Shown here: positions 6,950 to 11,794 of the stretch, piece by piece
Layout: each line of letters starts with the position of its first letter
How positions within the stretch are numbered: position 1 is the first letter of the stretch
NCBI GenBank assembly: GCA_913043885.1
Contig: CAJWOB010000044.1
Coordinates: 1 to 11,794, forward strand
Source: an uncultured Spirochaetaceae bacterium
Lineage (GTDB): Bacteria > Spirochaetota > Spirochaetia > SZUA-6 > Bin103
Length of the DNA stretch: 11,794 bases
Direction: 5' to 3'
Made by a program: the position numbers and the translations under genes
Notes under the pieces: model-generated
What the model saw: only the letters and a program-made list of their open reading frames with translations
The model's database searches: none
Told to the model about the DNA's origin: nothing

Positions 6950-7336
6950 TCACCGCGGTCGGCCGTGCGAGTCGCGCATGACGACGCCCTCGGCGAGAAG
7001 ATGGTTTCGGACGGTGCCAGCGGAGTACCCCAGCCGTGTGCCGACACGCTCCAGAGACTCGCCTTCTGCATACCGGCGCGCCATCTCGTTCACCTCCGCA
7101 GCCGACGGCGTGATACTGCGTAACCGGACCCCGCGCTCACGTAGCAGCGAGGCCAGCCGCTGACGGCTCACGCCAATGTCTTTCGCGATCTGTCGCAGCG
7201 TCTCGTTTTTCCCGTATCGCGCCTCAGCCAAGACGAGGGCATCATCGCTGACCGTCGCCTGCTGGCGAGTTCGAGGCACCGCCCGAGACCTGCGAGGACC
7301 AGGCCGAACACGGATCGTGCGGTGGACCACGGCCAT
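6950..7336 (-). CDS. Tandem helix-turn-helix DNA-binding protein (recombinase-associated type)
   Basis: This is a 128-residue basic protein from the ATG at 7336. After an Arg-rich N-terminus (RVRPGPRRSRAVPRTRQQ) it carries two Hin/resolvase-like helix-turn-helix units. The first is at residues about 44-70 (LRQIAKDIGVSRQRLASLLRERGV). The second is at about 79-118 (EVNEMARRYAEGESLERVGTRLGYSAGTVRNHLL). It ends RDSHGRPR. From memory, similar proteins sit beside serine recombinases in actinobacteria, but no recombinase catalytic domain is present here. The frame stays open upstream, with a TTG at 7387 inside the flank of the terminator and no clear ribosome binding site at either start. The protein could therefore be the surviving C-terminal part of a longer recombinase. 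It converges on the NACHT gene with 31 bases between them and may mark a mobile-element boundary. Confidence 0.65.
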   Translation of the reverse strand: MAVVHRTIRVRPGPRRSRAVPRTRQQATVSDDALVLAEARYGKNETLRQIAKDIGVSRQRLASLLRERGVRLRSITPSAAEVNEMARRYAEGESLERVGTRLGYSAGTVRNHLLAEGVVMRDSHGRPR

Positions 7337-7386
7337 GTGAACCAGGGGCGGGGCAAGTTTCGATAGTGCTCCCGTTAGGTCCACCA

Positions 7387-7412
7387 AAAACCCCCGGTCA
7401 ACCGGGGGTTTT
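7387..7412. terminator. Strong two-way rho-independent terminator
   Basis: The perfect inverted repeat AACCCCCGGT-CA-ACCGGGGGTT (7389-7410) is flanked by an A-run on the left and a T-run on the right. A G/C-rich stem followed by T residues is therefore read on either strand. It stands in front of both neighbouring genes rather than behind them, so it shields the GH3 gene from island read-through, or is left over from a lost gene. Confidence 0.8.
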
Positions 7413-7460
7413 GTGTTGGATGCGGGCAGCCTGAAGAGTCCTCCCCATCATGCTGTGTCG

Positions 7461-7466
7461 TAGCGT
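7461..7466 (+). promoter_or_regulatory. Candidate -10 box of the GH3 gene (near-leaderless transcript)
   Basis: TAGCGT matches the TAnnnT -10 pattern and ends seven bases before the A of the ATG at 7473. Transcription starting at the usual distance would begin at or next to the start codon. A GGAG at 7467-7470 could serve as a ribosome binding site only if transcription began further upstream. No -35 is evident. Confidence 0.4.
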
Positions 7467-7472
7467 GGAGAC

Positions 7473-8690
7473 ATGAAGCTCCTCGCGCGCGTCCTGGTGG
7501 TCGGCGTGCTGAGCAGCGCGATCAGCGGCGCACTCGCGTCGGAGGAGTCCGACCCCGATATCGCGGCTGCTGCCGCATCGATGCCCTCGACCGACGCGTC
7601 CGCCGCCGAAGAGCCCGTCGTCGTCGCGCCCGCCGGTGCCGGCGAGGTGAGATTGGAAGCCGCCCGGCTCGTCGCAGCGATGACGGTGCGTGAGCGTGCG
7701 GCGAGCGTCGTGATGGGGCACCTTCCGACGACAGACACATCGCTGCTCCGGACATACATGGCCGAGGAGGGGATCGCGGGGTTCATCCTGATGGGCGCGA
7801 ACATCCCGGCGGACGAGTCGGCGCTCCGTGCGGTGACGGGATCCCTCATCGTCGATCCGACGCTCCCGCCGCTCTTGGCCATCGACCAGGAGGGCGGCGA
7901 CGTCTCTCGGCTGCGCTGGGACGACTTCGCCGCGGCGCCGACCTTGAAGGACGCCGACCCCGGTGCCGCGGCGGACGCGTTCGCGGCACGCGCGTCTCTC
8001 GTGGCGCGTGCCGGGGCGAGCGTGAACTTCGGCATCGTTGCAGACGTGACATCCGACCCCGGGATGTTCATCTACCGGCGTGCTCTCGGCACCGACCCGG
8101 CTGCCTCGGCGGACAGGGTCGTGGGCGCTGTTCAGGGCGAGGGCGGACGGGTGGCATCCACCCTCAAGCACTTCCCCGGCCACGGCGCAGCGCCGGGCGA
8201 CTCGCACATCGGCATCCCGAGCACGGACATGTCGATGCAGGAATGGTCCGAGACGCAAGCGCCCCCATTCGTCGCGGGGATCGACGCGGGCGCACCCCTG
8301 CTGATGTTCGGACATCTGTCGTACACGACCGTCGATGACGCGCCCGCATCGCTGTCGTCCGAGTGGCATCGCATCGCCCGCGAGGAACTCGGGTTCGACG
8401 GCGTCGCGGTCACCGACGATCTCGGGATGCTTCAGGCGACCGGCCTGCCCGAATACGCCGATCCGGTAGCCAACGGCGTCGCCGCGCTGGCAGCAGGCAA
8501 TGATCTGCTCCTGACGGTGCTCTACAGCGACGCCGGCAGCGCCGAGCGCCTGGTGGAGGGGATCGTGACCGCCGTGGAGCGCGGCGAGGTGTCGCTGGAG
8601 CGACTGACCGAGGCATCCGAGCGGGTCACGGCGCTGCGATGGGTGTCGGCGCACACCACCCTGCTTCCCTGCGCGGACTGCGCGCAGTGA
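7473..8690 (+). CDS. Secreted glycoside hydrolase family 3 (NagZ-like beta-N-acetylhexosaminidase)
   Basis: This 405-residue enzyme is predicted to remove terminal beta-linked N-acetylglucosamine from cell-wall or related glycans outside the membrane. The N-terminus is a signal peptide (MKLLARVLVVGVLSSAISGALA, likely cut after Ala22), followed by an Ala-rich linker to about residue 57. A single GH3 TIM barrel follows: TVRERAASVVMGHL (71-84), FILMGANI (104-111), LLAIDQEGG (134-142) and KHFPGHG (232-238). The DSH acid/base dyad, Asp243 and His245, is the mark of NagZ-type enzymes. VAVTDDLGM (311-319) holds the nucleophile, probably Asp315. The family's second domain is absent, as in NagZ. A Cys-containing end (LLPCADCAQ) is unusual. 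The gene follows a strong terminator and is convergent with the minus-strand gene nine bases beyond. Substrate preference is inferred from the family. Confidence 0.88.
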   Translation: MKLLARVLVVGVLSSAISGALASEESDPDIAAAAASMPSTDASAAEEPVVVAPAGAGEVRLEAARLVAAMTVRERAASVVMGHLPTTDTSLLRTYMAEEGIAGFILMGANIPADESALRAVTGSLIVDPTLPPLLAIDQEGGDVSRLRWDDFAAAPTLKDADPGAAADAFAARASLVARAGASVNFGIVADVTSDPGMFIYRRALGTDPAASADRVVGAVQGEGGRVASTLKHFPGHGAAPGDSHIGIPSTDMSMQEWSETQAPPFVAGIDAGAPLLMFGHLSYTTVDDAPASLSSEWHRIAREELGFDGVAVTDDLGMLQATGLPEYADPVANGVAALAAGNDLLLTVLYSDAGSAERLVEGIVTAVERGEVSLERLTEASERVTALRWVSAHTTLLPCADCAQ

Positions 8691-8699
8691 CGCCCGCTG

Positions 8700-9065
8700 T
8701 CAGCCGATGATGGCGGCGAGGAGACGTTCCCGCAGCCTGGCCCCCGTCGCCGCGAATTCTCGCTGTTGCCGTACGTACTCCGCCTTGCCCGCTGCGGTCT
8801 CCACCGCCACCGGATCGAAGCCCCAGTCACGCAGGTCGTAGGGTGAGGCCCGCATGTCGAGGGTTCGGACCGCGCGCGCGTGCTCGAAGGTGTCGAGCAA
8901 GAGATCGCCCGGCACGAGCGGCCCGGCCTTGACGGCCCACTTGTACAGATCCATACCCGCGTGCAGGCATCCCGGCTGCTCACGATCTGCCTGCGTGCGA
9001 CGGGACAGCGGTTCGCGGTTGCGCGGTGCGGCATCAGGGGTGAAGAAGCGGTAGGCGTCGAAGTA
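8700..9065 (-). pseudogene. 5'-truncated '3-methyladenine DNA glycosylase'-type gene fragment
   Basis: This is the host-derived part of the chimeric frame above, entered separately so that it is not lost. It gives about 120 residues from FDAYRFFTPDAAPRN to LLAAIIG, with the family landmarks EQPGCLHAGMDLYKWA, DLLLDTFEHAR and AGKAEYVRQQREF. The family's usual N-terminal ~150-170 residues are missing. The end is intact and lies nine bases from the convergent GH3 gene, so the 3' end looks like its native position. Confidence 0.5.
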
Positions 9066-9533
9066 CGCGGCGACGGGCTCGGGGTCGGCCAGGGCGCCCA
9101 GGGCGTCGGCCCCTTCGTCCTGCTGGGACACGTCGAGCCACGTGTACCAGGTGAACACGGGCACCGCGCCACCCTCCCGCGTCTCGCGCACGTAGTCGGG
9201 CACGAACTGACCCACCGGGTCGCCCTCCCACTGCCAGCATCCCCACCAGCGTCGGTCGGGGCTGGCTGCGTGGATGTCGGTGCACGCGTCGCACTCGGGG
9301 CACGGGTTGTGCCCGACCAGGTACTCGTAGCGCAGGTCCAGGGGGGTGCGTCCGAGCAGGTCACCCGAGGCGTCCGCGCCGAGACCCAGGTGGCCCAGGC
9401 CCAGCTCACCGGCGAGGGGCTGGACGAAACAGACCGGAGGCGGCGGGGCCGGAGACAAGACGACCGCGGCCCCGATAGCGGCCGCGGTCACCAGCGCACC
9501 GGTCGCCGCCGTGGCGACGACCCGGAGGTTCAC
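8700..9533 (-). CDS. Chimeric protein: secreted Cys/Trp-rich N-half joined to '3-methyladenine DNA glycosylase'-labelled C-half
   Basis: This 277-residue frame starts at a GTG overlapping the stop of the upstream gene (GTGA). Residues 1-33 look like a signal peptide or membrane anchor (AATGALVTAAAIGAAVVLSPAPPPPVCF). Residues about 40-155 are rich in Gly, Trp and Cys (GRTPLDLRY, CPECDACTD, WWGCWQWE, VPVFTWYTWLDV) and resemble the start of a secreted glycosidase-like barrel known to me only as a hypothetical family. Near residues 157-164 (YFDAYRFF) the sequence switches. Residues 158-277, including REQPGCLHAGMDLYKWA and TLDMRASPYDLRDWG, match the C-terminal half of a cytoplasmic actinobacterial family commonly annotated '3-methyladenine DNA glycosylase', a label of doubtful accuracy. 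Joining a secreted N-half to a cytoplasmic C-half is biologically odd, so function is unlikely to be that of either parent. It is a fusion, a pseudogene-like remnant, or an assembly chimera. Confidence 0.6.
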   Translation of the reverse strand: MNLRVVATAATGALVTAAAIGAAVVLSPAPPPPVCFVQPLAGELGLGHLGLGADASGDLLGRTPLDLRYEYLVGHNPCPECDACTDIHAASPDRRWWGCWQWEGDPVGQFVPDYVRETREGGAVPVFTWYTWLDVSQQDEGADALGALADPEPVAAYFDAYRFFTPDAAPRNREPLSRRTQADREQPGCLHAGMDLYKWAVKAGPLVPGDLLLDTFEHARAVRTLDMRASPYDLRDWGFDPVAVETAAGKAEYVRQQREFAATGARLRERLLAAIIG

Positions 9534-11580
9534 GGAGCGGATGCGGCTTCGAGGGCGCCGACGGTGGGCGGCGTGCCCCGCGGCGAGCCCTGCAGGTCGG
9601 TCGTGTACTCGGCGGACCCGGTGCCCGCGCCGACTGCCGGCGATGCCGGGCCGGGACGGTACGCGCCGTAGGGGTCGGTGGTGTTGTTCGTGAACTGGGG
9701 GTCGGCCGACTCCAGCAGGCTGGTGGTGGTGGTGAAGCCAGCCGGGTGGTCCTGCCAGATGGTGTTGTAGTAGCCGACGAGGTCCCCGCTGGCGGGCTGG
9801 CCCCAGGCCAGGGTGTCCACGATGTCGATGTCCACTGCGGTGTCGAAGGGCATCCGGTAGGCGTTGATCGTGGCGACGTGGGCGGTGGTGGCCTGGTTGC
9901 CGGTGAACGTGCTGCCGTACACGAGCAGGCTGGACTCGGCGGCGTTGATGTCGCTGGCGACGGGGCGGAACTGCACCGCACCGCCGCGGGTGATGTCGAC
10001 ACTGTCGCGGGAGGTGATGTTGGCGTCGAACAGGCTGTTCGCCACCACGGCGTAGGGGAGGTCCTGAAGGGCCACGCCCGCGCCGCCCCATCCAGACTCG
10101 GATGCGGTGTTGCTGTAGAACTCGCAGCCGTCCACGGCGGCGAACTCGGTGTCGGTGAGCTGCAGACCGGCGCCGGTGGCGTCCTCGGAGGTGGTGTTGC
10201 TGCGGAAGACCGAGTCCTGGACGGTGATCTCGTAGAACCCGCGCACCGCGGCGCCCGCTCCGGTGTTCAGGGCGGTGTTGCCCTCGAAGGTGCAGTCGCG
10301 CACGGTGGCTTCGCCGACGTCGGGGGAGTTGAAGGCGCCTACGTACAGACCGCCGCCCACAGCCACGGTATCCGAGATGTTGTTCGTGAAGGTGGAGCCC
10401 TCGACGACCACCTCGGTCATGCCGCCCGACACGAACAGGCCGCTACCCGCGTCGCTGGTGCGGTTGCCGTCGAAGGTGCTGTCGGTCACGGTCACAGTGG
10501 TGGCACCGTAGATGGCGCCGCCGCCGCCCGCAGCACTCCGCGACAGGGGGATGTCCTGGTTGTTTCCGGTGCTGGTGATGCGGGTCAGCGTGACCTCGCC
10601 GGCATCCCCCAGCACGAAGCCGCCGCCATACTCGGCCCAGTTGTTGGTCAGCGTCAGGTCGGTCAGGGTGGCGGAGTCGGCGTAGTTGACCCACAGACCG
10701 CCGGCGTTCATGGACTCGCAGTCGGTGAAGGTGCTCTGGCTCACAGCCACCGTGCCGGAGTGGCTGAGGAACGCGCAGCTGCCGACGGACTGAACGTCGA
10801 CGCCGTCGACGCCCTGGCCCTCGAAGGTACTGTCGTCCACGGTCACGGCCTCGGTGTACTCGACCCACAGGCCGGGCAGGTCCAGCTCGGTGAACGTGTT
10901 GCCGGTGGCCGAGAACGAGGACAGGTTCTGCACGTACACGCCATCGGCGCGGCTTCCGATGTTGCCAGCGACCTCCAGGTCGTCCATCACGACCTCGCCT
11001 GCGTAGGTGGCGAAGATGGGGGCTGCGGTCTGGACGAGGTTTCCGTCCAGGCGCACATCCGACATCGTGAACGAGTCGACCTCGGTGATGCCCACGATGG
11101 GCGCGCCGCCGGTGCCGGTGTTGTCGAGCAGCTCGGTGCGGGTGACCAGGACGTCGACGGTCTGGGGATCGAGCGGCAACCGGCTGTTGTCGTCACCGGT
11201 GATTCCGGACTGGGACGAGCAGAACCCACCGCGGTCCGCCGTGTCGTCGCACACGTACAGCACGGCGCCGAGGGCGGTGGAGCTGTTGCCCTCGAAGGTG
11301 CTGTCTTCGATGGTGACGCCGGGCACGTTGTGTGCGGTGATGGCCGAGCCCCAGGTGTGGGCGTTGTCGAGGGCCGAGACGCGCTGCAGCAGCACGGGGC
11401 CGGTCTGCCATGCCTTGAGCACGCCGCCGGCGCTCACGGCGTTGTCGGCGAACAGGCTGTCGGTGAGGGTGACGGGCCCGGTGTAGTGCGTCAGCACGGT
11501 GCCGATGACGCCGCTGCTGTGCTGCTCGACGGTCAGGCCGGACAGGGCGATGTCGCTCGTCTGGTCGTCGTCCTGGACGA
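9530..11580 (-). repeat. Beta-helix coding repeats
   Basis: Degenerate units of about 60-80 bases encode successive beta-helix turns. The most visible DNA form on the plus strand is the phrase TCGAAGGTGCTGTC or close variants, followed by a run like CACGGT. It recurs near 10275, 10470, 10825 and 11292. The copies are diverged and uneven in spacing, as expected for protein repeats rather than a DNA-level array. Confidence 0.6.
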
Positions 11581-11794
11581 ACAGGGCGGCGGCCATGCTG
11601 GCGACGCCGTCGCCGGTGAGGGTGCGGTGCAGGCCCGGCTTCTTGATGTAGTCCTTGCCGGTGACGTTGCTGATCGCCAGCACGTCGCCCACGTGTTCGA
11701 TGGCCGGGGCCAGTGCCACCGGCACCATGAACAGAATCGCCGGCCAGTGGAAGGTGGGCGCCACGAACTCCGGCACCGCCAGCCAGCTCGCCTG
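9530..11794 (-). CDS. Chimeric frame: NCS2 permease N-part fused to right-handed beta-helix repeat protein (runs off window)
   Basis: This frame is open from the right edge of the window to a TGA at 9530-9532. The first ~70 residues are a uracil/xanthine permease segment. From about position 11,590 leftwards it becomes a right-handed beta-helix protein of ~680 residues. I count about 17 turns with units like DSTFEGN, DSTFDGN, GSTFTNN and DCTFEGN, each followed by a Gly-rich turn such as GGGLYV or GSGLFV. It contains scattered Cys residues, including CDDTADRGGFC. It ends in a cap resembling choice-of-anchor Q: ADPQFTNN, SPAVGAG, TTDLQGSPRG and VGALEA. Such proteins are normally secreted surface or polysaccharide-binding proteins, but here the proper signal peptide is missing and a permease helix takes its place. 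The stop overlaps the next gene's GTG start (GTGA), suggesting an operon pair in the source genome. Expression and export of the fused product are doubtful. Confidence 0.65.
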   Translation of the reverse strand, partial: QASWLAVPEFVAPTFHWPAILFMVPVALAPAIEHVGDVLAISNVTGKDYIKKPGLHRTLTGDGVASMAAALFVQDDDQTSDIALSGLTVEQHSSGVIGTVLTHYTGPVTLTDSLFADNAVSAGGVLKAWQTGPVLLQRVSALDNAHTWGSAITAHNVPGVTIEDSTFEGNSSTALGAVLYVCDDTADRGGFCSSQSGITGDDNSRLPLDPQTVDVLVTRTELLDNTGTGGAPIVGITEVDSFTMSDVRLDGNLVQTAAPIFATYAGEVVMDDLEVAGNIGSRADGVYVQNLSSFSATGNTFTELDLPGLWVEYTEAVTVDDSTFEGQGVDGVDVQSVGSCAFLSHSGTVAVSQSTFTDCESMNAGGLWVNYADSATLTDLTLTNNWAEYGGGFVLGDAGEVTLTRITSTGNNQDIPLSRSAAGGGGAIYGATTVTVTDSTFDGNRTSDAGSGLFVSGGMTEVVVEGSTFTNNISDTVAVGGGLYVGAFNSPDVGEATVRDCTFEGNTALNTGAGAAVRGFYEITVQDSVFRSNTTSEDATGAGLQLTDTEFAAVDGCEFYSNTASESGWGGAGVALQDLPYAVVANSLFDANITSRDSVDITRGGAVQFRPVASDINAAESSLLVYGSTFTGNQATTAHVATINAYRMPFDTAVDIDIVDTLAWGQPASGDLVGYYNTIWQDHPAGFTTTTSLLESADPQFTNNTTDPYGAYRPGPASPAVGAGTGSAEYTTDLQGSPRGTPPTVGALEAASAP
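11582..11794 (-). pseudogene. 3'-truncated NCS2 uracil/xanthine permease fragment
   Basis: This is the permease part of the frame above, also cut by the window edge. Landmarks are FHWPAILFMVPVALAPAIEHVGDVLAI, where the Glu in IEHVG matches the substrate-binding glutamate of transmembrane segment 8 in UraA. TGKDY and PGLHRTLTGDG follow, then AAALF, just where the family continues into a GG-PNTTY-GE segment. That segment and all later helices are absent and replaced by beta-helix sequence. Such a protein could not transport. The upstream part of the gene lies outside the window. Confidence 0.6.

Noticed and set aside
7398..8654. 418-codon open frame on the minus strand
   Set aside because: It lies fully antisense to the GH3 gene, whose motifs are all present. 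Its predicted protein is His/Arg-rich low-complexity sequence typical of a shadow frame in G/C-rich DNA.
8880..9671. 263-codon plus-strand frame opposite the chimeric genes
   Set aside because: It has Gly/Arg-rich composition and no motifs. The minus-strand frames carry recognisable families.
9530..11580. Possible CRISPR or tandem DNA repeat from recurring TCGAAGGTGCTGTC phrases
   Set aside because: Copies are diverged, spacing is irregular, and all lie in frame in a beta-helix coding region. They are protein repeats.

Overview
The window looks like chromosomal DNA of a high-GC actinobacterium, most likely a Microbacteriaceae/Microbacterium-type organism. This rests on strong G/C at third codon positions, GTG starts, TAnnnT-type -10 boxes, and several proteins that I recognise from memory as typical of that group. 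No database search was possible, so family names come from visible motifs and remembered family sequences.

Layout. (1) Positions 1-1339 are ordinary chromosome: the last codons of an unknown gene, an AraC-type regulator (131-964), and convergent to it a small membrane protein (986-1339, minus). (2) Positions 1340-6918 form a compact defence-like island on the plus strand. A candidate promoter and a very good ribosome binding site lead into a tight operon of three genes: a short TIR-like protein (1648-2019), a caspase-family protease with a C-terminal extension (2027-3019), and a free-standing RyR-domain protein (3019-3333). After a 216-base gap comes a 1122-residue STAND protein with an N-terminal Mrr-like PD-(D/E)XK nuclease, a NACHT NTPase and a large unassigned C-terminal region (3550-6918). 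(3) A small tandem-HTH DNA-binding protein (6950-7336, minus) faces the island. A strong two-way terminator (7387-7412) then separates it from a secreted GH3/NagZ-like glycosidase (7473-8690). (4) Positions 8700-11794 (minus) hold two overlapping reading frames that both look chimeric. The right-hand frame starts as an NCS2 uracil/xanthine permease and switches in frame to a right-handed beta-helix protein. Its stop overlaps the start of a second frame, which begins as a secreted Cys/Trp-rich protein and switches in frame to the C-terminal half of an actinobacterial protein family usually labelled '3-methyladenine DNA glycosylase'.

How the genes may work together. The TIR-like/caspase/RyR trio has the logic of a Thoeris-type abortive-infection system. 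The TIR-like enzyme would make or destroy a nucleotide signal, the caspase would be the protease executioner, and the RyR protein is a candidate ligand-sensing or adaptor part. The adjacent nuclease-NACHT protein would be an independent or cooperating sensor-effector of the Avs/bNACHT kind. The trio with its extra RyR gene is the best candidate for an under-described system here.

The 3' section needs caution. About 2.5 kb (roughly 9,050-11,590) appears to be foreign sequence joined in frame at both ends to host genes. This may be a real replacement event or an assembly chimera.
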